A stretch of DNA of 64,000 nt from Tenacibaculum sp. Bg11-29 (GCF_002836595.1 NZ_PJBB01000003.1:1549001-1613000), one strand, 5' to 3'. Counted from the stretch's first letter, positions 43,693 through 52,743 are shown. Notes: generated from the sequence alone by a model not told the origin. Numbers and translations are program-made.

Positions 43693-44151
43693 TTATTTAA
43701 ATATTTTTTTGATTACCCAAGCAGGACCAATTAAAAGAAACTGTAAATCTTTTATGAAAGAAGGTTTTGCTCCTTCTACTTTATGACCATAAAATTGCCC
43801 AATCCATGCGATTATAAAAATAGCTATTGAAGTGTATAACAGAGGCAAGTATATGCTTAAGTAATAATTTCCAATAATGCAAAGAATTGAGAAAACTAAC
43901 ATTTTAATGAACATAGAAAATGATAAACGTAAGTAGAATAGTAAAAAGAAAACAAGCACAACAGTTGCCCAGTTTATTATTAACGGATTATAGATTTTAA
44001 TTAAGTTGTTTAAAAGTTGAGAAGGAATACTCATAAATATACCTACGATGCTAAAAAATATAGCAGGAACGCATATAAAGTGTATCGAAATATTTGTTTC
44101 ATTTTGATGACTAACAGCATATTCATCAAACCATTGTTGTAGTGTTTTCAT
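43693..44151 (-). CDS. DUF962 / Mpo1-like membrane protein
   Basis: The 152-residue protein has four hydrophobic helices and the family signature: FDEYAVSHQNETNISIHFIC near residues 8-27, and AWIGQFYGHKVEGAKPSFIK followed by LLIGPAWVIKKIF at the end. The His residues in H(x)nH and GHKVEG are those proposed as metal ligands in yeast Mpo1, a dioxygenase acting on 2-hydroxy fatty acids. Bacterial members are uncharacterised, so fatty-acid alpha-oxidation is only an inference from the family. Confidence 0.82.
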   Translation of the reverse strand: MKTLQQWFDEYAVSHQNETNISIHFICVPAIFFSIVGIFMSIPSQLLNNLIKIYNPLIINWATVVLVFFLLFYLRLSFSMFIKMLVFSILCIIGNYYLSIYLPLLYTSIAIFIIAWIGQFYGHKVEGAKPSFIKDLQFLLIGPAWVIKKIFK

Positions 44152-44207
44152 AGTTACGAATTTACATAAAACTTAAGTAAATAAGAAAAGGAAACTACCG
44201 AAAACAA

Positions 44208-44237
44208 AAAAGACTTAAGAAAAATCTTAAGTCTTTT
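44208..44237 (-). terminator. Intrinsic terminator of tRNA-Pro
   Basis: Perfect 13-bp arms AAAAGACTTAAGA and TCTTAAGTCTTTT with an AAAA loop, starting 3 bases past the tRNA 3' end. Confidence 0.88.
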
Positions 44238-44239
44238 AG

Positions 44240-44314
44240 TCGGGGTGGCAGGATTCGAACCTGCGACCTCCTCGTCCCAAACGAGGCGCGATGACCGGGC
44301 TACGCTACACCCCG
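44240..44314 (-). tRNA. tRNA-Pro (anticodon TGG)
   Basis: The minus strand reads from CGGGGTGTAGCG to CACCCCGA. Acceptor arms CGGGGTG and CACCCCG pair perfectly. The anticodon stem CCTCG/CGAGG holds the loop TTTGGGA, giving TGG (Pro). The T loop is GGTTCGAATCC, and CCA is not encoded. Confidence 0.95.
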
Positions 44315-44330
44315 AATAGTTATCGGGGTG

Positions 44331-44363
44331 CAAATATAGATAAAATATATGTATATGAAGCAA
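44331..44363 (-). promoter_or_regulatory. Candidate tRNA-Pro promoter (TTG-N22-TATATTTG)
   Basis: TATATTTG at 44338-44331 on the minus strand, 17 bases before the tRNA 5' end, with a TTG 22 bases upstream (44363-44361). The spacing is slightly longer than ideal. Confidence 0.65.
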
Positions 44364-44460
44364 TAAAAAAAACTTTTTTTTAAGTAGGTAAGATAATTTT
44401 TGTTTATCGTCTAATAATCAAAATATATATCAAAAAAAGACAATAGATGTAAAAAAAAAT

Positions 44461-44468
44461 TACATTTG
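44461..44468 (+). promoter_or_regulatory. Candidate trxB -7 box (TACATTTG)
   Basis: A TAnnTTTG match on the plus strand, 22 bases before the trxB ATG. The -33 TTG is not obvious. Confidence 0.5.
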
Positions 44469-44490
44469 TAACTCCAAAAAATTTTAGACG

Positions 44491-45429
44491 ATGGCAGAAA
44501 AAATTAAATGTTTGATTATTGGTTCAGGACCAGCAGGATATACCGCTGCAATTTACGCTGCAAGAGCAGATATGAAACCTATTATGTATACAGGAATGCA
44601 AATGGGTGGACAATTAACTACAACTACAGAGGTAGATAATTATCCAGGATATCCAAACGGAACTGACGGAACAGCAATGATGAACGATTTACAAAAACAA
44701 GCTGAGCGTTTTGGTACGGAAGTTCGTTTTGGAATGGTAACTAAAGTTGATTTAAGTACAGAAGTAGGAGGGATTCATAAAGTAATAGTTGATGAATCTA
44801 TAGAGATTGAAGCTGAGACTATAATTATTTCTACAGGTGCAACAGCAAAATATTTAGGATTAGAAAGTGAACAGCGTTTAATAGGTGGTGGAGTTTCGGC
44901 TTGTGCTACTTGTGACGGTTTCTTTTATAAAGGACAAGATGTAATTGTTGTTGGTGCTGGTGATACAGCTGCAGAGGAAGCAACGTATTTAGCTAATATT
45001 TGTAGCAAGGTTACAATATTAGTTAGAAAAGATCATATGAGAGCTTCAAAAGCAATGCAACACAGGGTTGAAAAAACAGCTAACATAGAGGTTTTATTTA
45101 ATACGGAATTAGATGAGGTTTTAGGTAAAGATGTGGTTGAAGGTGTTCGTGTTGTAAATAATCAATCAGGTGATAAGAAAGAAATTGCCGTAACAGGTGC
45201 TTTCATTGCTATTGGACATAAACCGAATTCTGATTTATTTAAAGGTGTTTTAGATATGGATGACGTTGGTTATTTAATTACAAAAGGAAAATCTACAAAA
45301 ACAAACTTACCTGGAGTTTTTGCAGCTGGTGATATACAAGATAAAGAATATCGTCAAGCAGTAACAGCAGCTGGTACGGGTTGTATGGCAGCTTTAGATG
45401 CAGAACGTTATTTAGGTGCTTTAGAATAG
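44491..45429 (+). CDS. trxB: Thioredoxin-disulfide reductase
   Basis: This 312-residue flavoenzyme passes electrons from NADPH to thioredoxin. The FAD loop is IIGSGPAGYTAAIYAARAD near residue 9, the redox pair is Cys138-Cys141 in SACATCDGFFYKG, and the NADPH loop is VIVVGAGDTAAEEATYLAN. A final GVFAAGDIQDKEYRQAVTAA binds FAD. Length and motif order match TrxB exactly. It is monocistronic, with a terminator just after the stop, and divergent from tRNA-Pro. Confidence 0.97.
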   Translation: MAEKIKCLIIGSGPAGYTAAIYAARADMKPIMYTGMQMGGQLTTTTEVDNYPGYPNGTDGTAMMNDLQKQAERFGTEVRFGMVTKVDLSTEVGGIHKVIVDESIEIEAETIIISTGATAKYLGLESEQRLIGGGVSACATCDGFFYKGQDVIVVGAGDTAAEEATYLANICSKVTILVRKDHMRASKAMQHRVEKTANIEVLFNTELDEVLGKDVVEGVRVVNNQSGDKKEIAVTGAFIAIGHKPNSDLFKGVLDMDDVGYLITKGKSTKTNLPGVFAAGDIQDKEYRQAVTAAGTGCMAALDAERYLGALE

Positions 45430-45450
45430 TAGCAGATATTTATAAAAATA

Positions 45451-45484
45451 AAAAAGAGTTTACCATTTGGTAAGCTCTTTTTTT
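45451..45484. terminator. Bidirectional intrinsic terminator after trxB
   Basis: Arms AAAAAGAGTTTACC and GGTAAGCTCTTTTT (one T-G pair) with an ATTT loop, between trxB and the convergent cupin gene. Confidence 0.88.
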
Positions 45485-45488
45485 GTGA

Positions 45489-45848
45489 TTAATATTTTTG
45501 ATCGTCTATTGATTTTGTAATAGATGACTCAGTAGTTCCGGTATGTTTGGTTGTTTTACTTTCAATAAGCATAATTAGACATTCATTTTCTGAAGATACT
45601 CTGTGGTTAACACCTTTTTTAACAACAAATAAATCTCCTTTATCCATTATGAAACTTGGTTGGTTTTCAATTTCCATTAATAAAGAACCTTCTGATATAT
45701 AAAATAACTCATCTTCATTTTCGTGATTATGCCAAGGAATATCTTCTCCTTTTATTTTTGCTAATTTCACGTATTGATCATTAACCGTTGTAATAATCTT
45801 AGGTGAAAAATAATTCTCTATAGATTTAGATTCCTCTTTTAGGTTCAT
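45489..45848 (-). CDS. Cupin-domain protein
   Basis: The 119-residue protein holds one double-stranded beta-helix cupin domain. The metal-ligand motif 1 is IPWHNHENEDELFYISEGSL (His-X-His-X4-Glu) near residue 38, and motif 2 is KGDLFVVKKGVNHRVSSE (His near 80). Such small cupins bind a metal and may act as mutarotases, dioxygenases or sensors; the substrate is unknown. It is followed by trxB in convergent orientation and preceded by YciI and HxlR genes on the same strand. Confidence 0.8.
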   Translation of the reverse strand: MNLKEESKSIENYFSPKIITTVNDQYVKLAKIKGEDIPWHNHENEDELFYISEGSLLMEIENQPSFIMDKGDLFVVKKGVNHRVSSENECLIMLIESKTTKHTGTTESSITKSIDDQKY

Positions 45849-46006
45849 TATTTATTTTTTTATTGTACACAATATACTAAGTAAATTTATATGATAGTTT
45901 AGTTTTATTTTAGAAAGATATTATTCTGAGAATCATTACCTTTTTTATTTTGTCTCACTCTCATTGTAAATCTGAATAATTTTAGCATTAAAGTGTCAGG
46001 TGTTTC

Positions 46007-46297
46007 TTACTTGCTTAATAAAAAGTCCAGCTTTTCGATACTCATTAAAGGAGTAAACTTTGTTAAGCTATATTCTGCGACTTTTTGAATAATTAAAGGA
46101 TCTTTTTCTAAAATATCACAAAGCTCTTTCTCTGAATTAGAATTTGCAATAACAACTCCACCATTACGAGGATCTTTAGATCCTCCAAATATAAAAAGGC
46201 CTGTTTTATATAAATTAGAAACATATTCTCTATGCAGTTCTGTAAAAGAATTTACTTCATCTATAGGTTTTATAAAATTAAAATTAATTAAAAACAT
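46007..46297 (-). CDS. YCII-related protein
   Basis: This 96-residue protein has the YciI ferredoxin-like fold: MFLINFNFIKPIDEVNSFTE, the catalytic-type His in LHREYVSNLYKTGLFIFGG, SKDPRNGGVVIANSNSEKEL and the end VAEYSLTKFTPL. The family resembles muconolactone isomerases and has no fixed role. It lies 15 bases downstream of the HxlR regulator on the same strand, so it is likely a target or partner of that regulator. Confidence 0.85.
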   Translation of the reverse strand: MFLINFNFIKPIDEVNSFTELHREYVSNLYKTGLFIFGGSKDPRNGGVVIANSNSEKELCDILEKDPLIIQKVAEYSLTKFTPLMSIEKLDFLLSK

Positions 46298-46312
46298 ATT
46301 TTTAGTATTTAG

Positions 46313-46636
46313 TTAAAAATTTTTGGCCCATTTTTCTGACCATTTTCTTATTGGATTAAAAAGATTGAATAACTCTTCACCCATATCTGTTAGTTTGTAT
46401 CCATCAACAACCTTTTCGATAATAAAAGTTTTTTGAAGTTCTTTTAACCTAGTATTTAATGTTGTAGGAGATATTCCGTCACATAATTTCTCTAACTCAC
46501 TAAATGATTTTTGATTTTCCTTTAGGTGCCAAAGAATATTCATTGCCCAATTTCTTCCTAATAAATCAAAAAGAGCCATTATTGGTTTTCCAGATTTAGA
46601 ACCCCTTACAGGTTCTCCAGGTTTAGGTGTGTTCAT
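46313..46636 (-). CDS. HxlR-family transcription regulator
   Basis: This 107-residue winged helix-turn-helix protein has the HxlR hallmarks: an N-terminal KPIMALFDLLGRNWAMNIL segment, LCDGISPTTLNTRLKELQKT as recognition helix, and the wing EKVVDGYKLTDMGEELFN near the C-terminus. HxlR/DUF24 proteins often sense electrophiles or redox stress, but the usual single N-terminal Cys before the first helix is absent here; the only Cys is in KLCDG, next to the recognition helix. It is followed by the YciI gene and preceded by a 34-bp perfect palindrome that is a likely operator. Confidence 0.88.
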   Translation of the reverse strand: MNTPKPGEPVRGSKSGKPIMALFDLLGRNWAMNILWHLKENQKSFSELEKLCDGISPTTLNTRLKELQKTFIIEKVVDGYKLTDMGEELFNLFNPIRKWSEKWAKNF

Positions 46637-46652
46637 TCTTTTTTTTACAAAG

Positions 46653-46686
46653 CTACATATTTTGTAGTTAACTACAAAATATGTAG
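46653..46686. promoter_or_regulatory. 34-bp perfect palindrome, likely HxlR operator
   Basis: The half CTACATATTTTGTAGTT is repeated exactly in inverted form about the centre 46669/46670. It ends 17 bases before the hxlR-type gene ATG. It contains two overlapping inner dyads (TACATATTTTGTA and its mirror copy), suggesting two dimer sites. Confidence 0.75.
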
Positions 46687-46740
46687 TAAGTATATTGTGG
46701 GAATATCCTTAATAAACAAAGTTGTTTTCTCAATTAAATA

Positions 46741-47604
46741 CTATTCTTTAGCTCCGTTATTTTTTGCAATTTCTATCCAATGCTCAGAAATTCCCTTTAC
46801 ATCAGCACCTAAACCTCTTGCTAAATGTAATGCCACACCAACCATTAAAACAGAAGCATCATGAAGTTCGTTAAAAGTTTGTAAGTTTCCGAACTCTTCT
46901 TGCGCTTTTAGTTGCAGTAAATTATTGTGTTTTTGAGCAAAAGTAATAGGATTATTAGTCGTGTCAATAGTAGGAGTCATTAAATAATTCATCCAATCTT
47001 CACCTATTCTTTCAGATACTAGCTCAGGGGACTCATCTCCTATAACCCTCCAAGTAGCAAGTGTTTTTGTGTCTCCAGATTCAGCTAAACCAGAATCTAA
47101 AAGTAATTCAAAAGCAATATCGGCAATGTTTTGCATTACGATTAAGTATTCATCTTGTGCTTTTTCAAATAAATCAGCTTCCTGCCCTTTAAGGTATTCA
47201 CCAACACTAAGTTTAGGTAATTCTAAAACTTCAGAACAGTCATTTAAACAAGGAAATTTATTACCTTCATATATATAGTGTGCTTTATTAAATTGTATTT
47301 GACGACCTAAAGGATACAAACGACAAGCTAATGGACGACCTTGGTGTACACTACAGCCAACATTATCTACATATTGATTACATGCTTTTTGTCCATTTTT
47401 ATCTTCTTTTCCGTCAAAACGCAATCGAATACCACCAAACTCGCAATAAAGATCGCGAAACTCTCTCGAAGTAATTTTTTTCTCTTTACTAAAATTTAAT
47501 AATTCCCATGGGTTAAGCATTACAGATTTTCCAAAACAGCATGTTCCTGATCTAGAGCAAGTAAGAGGTAATATACTTTGAGTATTAAGTTTAGTTGTCT
47601 GCAT
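46741..47604 (-). CDS. YkgJ-type cysteine-cluster protein
   Basis: The 287-residue protein carries two Cys clusters: PLTCSRSGTCCFGKSVMLNP near residues 13-32 and KACNQYVDNVGCSVHQGRPL followed by ACRLYPLGRQ near 90-117, the pattern of the CxxxCxxCC/YkgJ zinc- or iron-cluster family. A further Cys (CLNDC) pair follows near residue 138. The second half is alpha-helical, ending HWIEIAKNNGAKE. Function of the family is not settled. It is monocistronic; no neighbour suggests a role, though the HxlR operator lies downstream of it at 46653-46686. Confidence 0.83.
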   Translation of the reverse strand: MQTTKLNTQSILPLTCSRSGTCCFGKSVMLNPWELLNFSKEKKITSREFRDLYCEFGGIRLRFDGKEDKNGQKACNQYVDNVGCSVHQGRPLACRLYPLGRQIQFNKAHYIYEGNKFPCLNDCSEVLELPKLSVGEYLKGQEADLFEKAQDEYLIVMQNIADIAFELLLDSGLAESGDTKTLATWRVIGDESPELVSERIGEDWMNYLMTPTIDTTNNPITFAQKHNNLLQLKAQEEFGNLQTFNELHDASVLMVGVALHLARGLGADVKGISEHWIEIAKNNGAKE

Positions 47605-47780
47605 TTTTTATACGTTAAAAGAGCTTTTTTATTTTATCTTTTTTAATAAAAGATTATTTTAATTGGCTAAATTAAGAAGCTAATCAATGTTTTTATACTT
47701 TTTTTTAGAATAAATGTATAGAATAAATAAAAAAATCAAGAATAATATATTTTTTAAAAAAAGTAATTGTAATGTGAAAG

Positions 47781-47811
47781 TTGCGTAACTGTTAGTATAT
47801 CAGTAGATTTG
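47781..47811 (+). promoter_or_regulatory. Promoter of the DsbD gene pair (TTG-N20-TAGATTTG)
   Basis: TTG at 47781-47783, a 20-base spacer and TAGATTTG at 47804-47811 match the Bacteroidota consensus. It leaves a leader of about 105 bases before the signal-peptide ATG at 47924. Confidence 0.75.
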
Positions 47812-47923
47812 TTGTTGTTTAAAAGTTAAAAGAGCTAAACTTTTTGTAATGAAACACGATTTAACAAAGAAAGATGCTATTTTTGCCAAAAAAAGAACAA
47901 CCTTATTAATTAATTACATAATA

Positions 47924-48370
47924 ATGAAGAAATTAATAACAATTTTACTACTTGTGGCGAGCTTTGTTGCCTATGGACAAATACATAATCCTATAAAATG
48001 GACTACCTCAGTAAAAAAGATATCAGAGAAAGAAAGTGAGTTAATAGCAACAGCAACTTTAGATAGCGATTGGCATCTGTATTCTCAAGAGATTCCTACA
48101 GGAGGACCAATACCTACATCGTTTTCTTTTTCAGGAGATAAACGGTATTTAAAAAAAGGAAATACAAAAGAGGAGGAAGGGCATGTCGTTGATGATGAGA
48201 TATTTCAAATGCGTATTAAATACTTTGATAATAAAGCGGTTTTTACACAACGAGTAAGGTTAAAAACGAATGAGAAATTTACGATAAACGGAACTGTTGA
48301 GTATATGGTTTGTTCAGGTGAAAATTGCTTGCCACCAAAAGAAATAGATTTATCTTTTAAAATTAATTAA
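47924..48370 (+). CDS. Free-standing DsbD N-terminal-domain protein (secreted)
   Basis: The 148-residue product starts at the ATG at 47924, which gives the signal peptide MKKLITILLLVASFVAYGQ; a longer frame from 47849 lacks a signal and is less likely. The mature part is homologous to the N-terminal domain of the next gene's product: IHNPIKWTTSVKKISEKESE, DWHLYSQEIPTGGPIPTSF and the Cys pair in [16 protein letters not shown] (Cys-X4-Cys). In DsbD this domain passes electrons to periplasmic partners. A separate copy 19 bases before dsbD points to a duplication of that domain and a dedicated partner or second acceptor. Confidence 0.83.
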   Translation: MKKLITILLLVASFVAYGQIHNPIKWTTSVKKISEKESELIATATLDSDWHLYSQEIPTGGPIPTSFSFSGDKRYLKKGNTKEEEGHVVDDEIFQMRIKYFDNKAVFTQRVRLKTNEKFTINGTVEYMVCSGENCLPPKEIDLSFKIN

Positions 48371-48389
48371 ATTCTCCCTTATAAATTAG

Positions 48390-50366
48390 ATGAAAAAAAT
48401 ATTCATATTACTGTTAAGTTTAGTTATAAACTTAACAGCAAACAGCCAGATATTTAACCCTATTACGTGGAAAACATCTGTCGAAAAAATATCAGAATCA
48501 AAATTTAAACTAATAACCAAAGCTACTATTGAGCAAGGGTGGAGTTTATATTCACAAGAAGTACCAAAAGGAGGGCCAATAGCAACAACCTTTACTTATG
48601 ACGATAACGGAGGAGCTGTTAAAATATTAGGCAATACTAAAGAACCAAAAGGGAAAGTTAAGTTTACAAAACTTTTTAATGAGGAAGGAATGAATATAAA
48701 GTCATTCGCTCATAAAGCTGTTTTTGAACAAGAAATAGAATTGGTTAGCGGAGATGTTAAAGAACTTGAAGCTTTTGTTGAGTTTATTGCTTGTACCGAT
48801 GAACAATGTTTACCTCCAAAAGAAATTGATTTAGTTTTTGATTTAACTAAAAGTGTATTAAAAAAGAAAACTACTTCTGATGTCGCTAAGACGGATGATG
48901 ATACTGACAATAAAACAGAAGGTAAAGGGCTTTGGGCTATATTTTTATTAGGATTAGGAGCTGGTTTTATAGCTTTATTTACGCCATGTGTATTTCCCCT
49001 AATTCCAATGACGGTAAGCTTTTTTACAAAACAGAGTAAAAACAAATCACAAGGAATAAAAAATGCAATTATTTACGGGATATCTATTATTGCGATATAT
49101 GTTCTGCTAGGTACTGCTGTTGTTGGTGTTTTTGGAGCAAGCGCAATTAATGAATTTTCAACAAGTGTTACTTTCAATATTATTTTCTTTATTGTACTAA
49201 TCATATTTGGGTTGTCATTTTTAGGAGCTTTTGAAATTATGCTTCCAAGTTCATGGGCAAATAAAATAGATAGTAAAGCTGATAAAGGAGGTTTAATTGG
49301 AATCTTTTTTATGGCATTAGCTTTAGCAATTGTATCTTTTTCATGTACTGGCCCATTTGTTGGTAATATAATAGTTCTTTCAGCTTCAGTTGGAGGTTTA
49401 GCACCTATTATTGGTATGCTAGGTTTTTCATCTGCAATAGCTTTACCTTTTGCATTGTTTGCAGCTTTCCCTGGTTGGTTAAATTCATTACCAAAATCAG
49501 GAGGTTGGTTAAATACTGTGAAAGTAGTATTAGGGTTCTTAGAATTAGCTTTTGCTTTTAAATTCTTATCGAATGCCGATTTAGTTTTACAATTACATTT
49601 ATTAGAAAGAGAAGTATTTATAGCTATTTGGATTGCAATATTCGGAGCATTAACGCTGTATTTATTAGGTAAAGTTCAATTACCTCACGATAGTCCACAA
49701 AAACACATTTCTGTAGGAAGGTTAAGTTTAGGTTTAATAGTAGGAGCATTCACAATTTATATGTTGCCAGGTTTATGGGGAGCACCTTTAAATTTAATTA
49801 GCGCCTTTCCACCACCACAGAGTTATAGTGAATCACCATACGGTGTAGGATATACAAAACAAAGTACTATTACTGTTTCAGATAAAGAAGCTGGTAGTCA
49901 TAGTGGTTTGCCAGAAGGAGCACATTTAATGCCTCCTCATGATATTATTTCTTTTCATGATTATGACAAAGGATTGGCGTATGCTAAAAAAGTAGGAAAA
50001 CCAGTAATGATAGATTTTACAGGGCATGCTTGTGTGAATTGTCGTAAAATGGAACAAAATGTTTGGGTAAAACCTAAAGTGTTAAACGTCTTAAAAAATA
50101 AGGTTGTATTAATATCATTATATGTTGATGATAAAAGAGCTTTAGATGATGATGAGATTGTTGATTCTAAATTAAACCCAGGAAAGAAGTTAAAGTATAT
50201 TGGGCAAAAATGGAGTGAATTACAAACCATAAAATACAAAGCAAACTCCCAGCCATTTTATGTATTAATGGCGCATGATGAATCTAATTTAATAGATCCA
50301 GCATCTTACACACCAAATGTAGATGAATATTATAATTGGTTAGAAAAAGGGATCGCTAATTTTTAA
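48390..50366 (+). CDS. dsbD: Protein-disulfide reductase DsbD (transmembrane thiol carrier)
   Basis: The 658-residue protein moves electrons from cytoplasmic thioredoxin to the periplasm. It has a signal peptide ([20 protein letters not shown]), an N-terminal domain ending in [16 protein letters not shown], a central domain of eight membrane helices with the redox cysteines in [15 protein letters not shown] and [12 protein letters not shown], and a C-terminal thioredoxin-like domain with CVNC ([17 protein letters not shown]). All three cysteine pairs are present. It works with the N-domain paralogue just upstream. Cargo in this group includes cytochrome c maturation and disulfide repair, consistent with CcsBA elsewhere in the window. 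Confidence 0.93.
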   Translation: MKKIFILLLSLVINLTANSQIFNPITWKTSVEKISESKFKLITKATIEQGWSLYSQEVPKGGPIATTFTYDDNGGAVKILGNTKEPKGKVKFTKLFNEEGMNIKSFAHKAVFEQEIELVSGDVKELEAFVEFIACTDEQCLPPKEIDLVFDLTKSVLKKKTTSDVAKTDDDTDNKTEGKGLWAIFLLGLGAGFIALFTPCVFPLIPMTVSFFTKQSKNKSQGIKNAIIYGISIIAIYVLLGTAVVGVFGASAINEFSTSVTFNIIFFIVLIIFGLSFLGAFEIMLPSSWANKIDSKADKGGLIGIFFMALALAIVSFSCTGPFVGNIIVLSASVGGLAPIIGMLGFSSAIALPFALFAAFPGWLNSLPKSGGWLNTVKVVLGFLELAFAFKFLSNADLVLQLHLLEREVFIAIWIAIFGALTLYLLGKVQLPHDSPQKHISVGRLSLGLIVGAFTIYMLPGLWGAPLNLISAFPPPQSYSESPYGVGYTKQSTITVSDKEAGSHSGLPEGAHLMPPHDIISFHDYDKGLAYAKKVGKPVMIDFTGHACVNCRKMEQNVWVKPKVLNVLKNKVVLISLYVDDKRALDDDEIVDSKLNPGKKLKYIGQKWSELQTIKYKANSQPFYVLMAHDESNLIDPASYTPNVDEYYNWLEKGIANF

Positions 50367-50381
50367 AAATAGTTTGACATC

Positions 50382-50420
50382 AAAAAAACACTTTAGTAAA
50401 CTTACTAAAGTGTTTTTTTT
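50382..50420 (+). terminator. Intrinsic terminator after dsbD
   Basis: A long perfect stem (left half AAAAAAACACTTTAGTAA, 50382-50399) with a T run of nine, 15 bases after the dsbD stop. Confidence 0.88.
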
Positions 50421-50581
50421 TGTTAATAATTTGCTGATAAACTATTTGTTGTAGTTTTATATTAACTTGTTATTCGTGTATTTGTATTTTAAGTGATACT
50501 ATTTTAACTAATTTAGTACATATATTGCTATATATTTAGTTAGTCTACGATATCTTTTTTTCTAAATCCTTATTTTTGAGA

Positions 50582-51541
50582 ATGAAAAAAATTATTCAAA
50601 TAGACAGTGATTTTATAGAAAATAATACCAATTTTATAGAATTGATTTCTGAATTAAAAATTTCTTTTTCTTCGGAAGACACGATTGTTCCTATGCGTCA
50701 TCATCATGATTTTGCAAACCCAGAAGTAAATGTCGATTCTACGTTATTGTTGATGCCTGCATGGACACCTAGTAAAAATGCAGGAGTAAAAATAGTTACT
50801 GTAAGTCCAGAAAATAGTAAATTCGATTTACCGGCTATTAACGGAACTTATATTTATTTAGATGCCGTTAGAGGTACCGTTAAAGCAATATTAGAAGCCA
50901 AGAACTTAACGGTAAAACGTACTGCAGCAGCTTCAGCTTTAGCTTCCTCATTTTTGTCAAGAAAAGATGCTTCTTCTCTATTAATGATAGGTACAGGAGC
51001 TTTATCTACTAATTTAATTAAAGCACATGCCTCAGTACGACCAATTAAAAATGTTTTTATTTGGGGACGTGATTTTAGTAAAGCGCAAGCTATTTGTGAT
51101 ACACTTAAAAATGAAAATTTTACAATTACCGCTGTAAAAACTATTGAAGAGAAAATAGCAGAAGTATCTATTATTTCTTGTGCAACATTGTCTAAAGCAC
51201 CTTTAGTATTAGGTAAATATTTAAAACCAGGGCAGCACATTGATTTGGTAGGAGCTTATAAAAAAGATATGAGAGAGGCTGATGATGAAACAATAGTAAA
51301 AGCAGCTGTTTATATTGATACTTTTCAAGGAGGATTAAAAGAAAGTGGCGATATTTTCATTCCATTACAAAACGGAACATTAAAAGAAGAAAATATTAGA
51401 GCAGATTTATTTGAACTATGTTCATGTAAAAAAACTGGAAGAAAAAATGAGGAAGAAATTACTGTTTTTAAATCTGTAGGTCATGCTTTAGAAGATTTAG
51501 CGGCAGCAAATTACTATTATAACAAATATTCAAATGAGTAG
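50582..51541 (+). CDS. Ornithine cyclodeaminase/mu-crystallin-family reductase, probable delta1-pyrroline-2-carboxylate reductase
   Basis: The 319-residue product (start ATG 50582; a TTG two codons earlier is in the -7-like box) has an NAD(P)-binding fold with LLMIGTGALSTNLIKAH near 136-152 and the later GQHIDLVGAYKKDMREADDE near 219-238. This family includes ornithine cyclodeaminase and the delta1-pyrroline-2-carboxylate reductases of hydroxyproline pathways. The latter is favoured here because its stop overlaps by 8 bases the start of a trans-3-hydroxyproline dehydratase-type gene, whose product would be its substrate, yielding L-proline. Confidence 0.85.
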   Translation: MKKIIQIDSDFIENNTNFIELISELKISFSSEDTIVPMRHHHDFANPEVNVDSTLLLMPAWTPSKNAGVKIVTVSPENSKFDLPAINGTYIYLDAVRGTVKAILEAKNLTVKRTAAASALASSFLSRKDASSLLMIGTGALSTNLIKAHASVRPIKNVFIWGRDFSKAQAICDTLKNENFTITAVKTIEEKIAEVSIISCATLSKAPLVLGKYLKPGQHIDLVGAYKKDMREADDETIVKAAVYIDTFQGGLKESGDIFIPLQNGTLKEENIRADLFELCSCKKTGRKNEEEITVFKSVGHALEDLAAANYYYNKYSNE

Positions 51542-52601
51542 CACATATAAAAACATACTGTCAAATACTGATTTTACAGCAAAGGAAGATTGGCTGCAAA
51601 TCAAGACTATTGATATGCATACAGGAGGAGAACCTTTACGTGTTATAGTAGACGGATTTCCTAAATTGAAAGGAAACAATGTTTTAGATTACAGACGTTA
51701 TTGTAAAGATAATTTTGATCATTTAAGAACGGCATTAATGTTTGAACCACGAGGTCATCCAGATATGTATGGATGTATTTTATTACCACCAAATGACGAT
51801 GAGGGAGACTTTGGAATTATATTTTTACATAACGAAGGGTATTCAACCATGTGTGGTCATGCTATTATTGCTATATCTACATTGGCAGTAGAAATGAATT
51901 GGATTAGTGTTAAAGAAGGTGAAAATATTTTAAAGATAGATGCTCCTTGTGGAAGGATAACATCTTTTGCTAACGTAGAAGGCGGCAAAGTAACAGGTGT
52001 ACGTTTTCATTGTGTGCCAAGTTTTGTTGTAGGTTTAGATAGAGCTGTTGAGGTTGATGGGGTAGGAACTGTAACATACGATTTAGCTTATGGTGGTGCT
52101 TTTTATGCTTATATAGATATGGCTAAGAATAATTTTGACTTTGATTTAAGTACCGATTCCTATCGAGCGTTAATTGCTAATGGTATGAAAATTAAACATG
52201 CTGTTATGAATACAGATAAAGAAATTACGCATCCATTAGAAGAAGATTTAAGTTTTTTATATGGAACTATTTTTATAGATAATAAAAAACAAGCCTCAGG
52301 AAATGATAGTAAAAATGTATGCATTTTTGCTGAAGGAGAAGTAGATCGTTGCCCTACAGGATCTGGTGTTTCAGGTAGAATGGCTATTCATAAAAAAAGA
52401 GATGAAATTAAATATGGAGAAACTATGACAATTGAAAGTATAACAGGAGCTGTTTTTAAAGGCTCAGTTGTTTCGGAAGAACGTTATGGGGCATACAATG
52501 CTGTTATTCCAGAAGTAGAAGGAACAGCACACATTACAGGAATACAAACTTTTTTGATTGATCCAAACGACCCAATGAAAGACGGTTTTATACTTAGGTA
52601 A
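51534..52601 (+). CDS. Probable trans-3-hydroxy-L-proline dehydratase (proline racemase superfamily, Cys/Thr type)
   Basis: The 355-residue protein has the proline racemase fold. The first catalytic site keeps Cys (Cys107 in STMCGHAIIAIS), but the second reads DRCPTGSGVSGRMA with Thr275 in place of the second Cys. That Cys/Thr pair is known from trans-3-hydroxy-L-proline dehydratases such as human L3HYPDH, while racemases and epimerases have Cys/Cys. It would give delta2/delta1-pyrroline-2-carboxylate, reduced by the preceding gene's product. The two genes overlap and are clearly cotranscribed. A terminator follows. Confidence 0.88.
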   Translation: MSSTYKNILSNTDFTAKEDWLQIKTIDMHTGGEPLRVIVDGFPKLKGNNVLDYRRYCKDNFDHLRTALMFEPRGHPDMYGCILLPPNDDEGDFGIIFLHNEGYSTMCGHAIIAISTLAVEMNWISVKEGENILKIDAPCGRITSFANVEGGKVTGVRFHCVPSFVVGLDRAVEVDGVGTVTYDLAYGGAFYAYIDMAKNNFDFDLSTDSYRALIANGMKIKHAVMNTDKEITHPLEEDLSFLYGTIFIDNKKQASGNDSKNVCIFAEGEVDRCPTGSGVSGRMAIHKKRDEIKYGETMTIESITGAVFKGSVVSEERYGAYNAVIPEVEGTAHITGIQTFLIDPNDPMKDGFILR

Positions 52602-52663
52602 TTAAAAGGTGAGCTTTGGTTTTTTTAATATTTAAAGTTAAGCCCAAAAAATAAGGATTATAA

Positions 52664-52717
52664 AAAAGCCTTTATCTAAAATGACAGTTTAATTGCCGTT
52701 TTAGATAAAGGTTTTTA
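52664..52717. terminator. Bidirectional terminator between the dehydratase and the S37 peptidase gene
   Basis: Arms CCTTTATCTAAAA (52669-52681) and TTTTAGATAAAGG (52699-52711) with outer A/T runs and a 17-base loop lie between convergent genes. Confidence 0.82.
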
Positions 52718-52743
52718 ATTATTTAATATTTAAACGGTGGTTG

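Noticed and set aside
44154..44363. Short minus-strand frame of 69 residues covering tRNA-Pro
   Set aside because: It runs through the tRNA and its terminator and has no coding character of its own.
47849..47923. Longer start of the DsbD N-domain protein
   Set aside because: The upstream 25 residues are polar and would bury the signal peptide; the ATG at 47924 starts a clear signal peptide.
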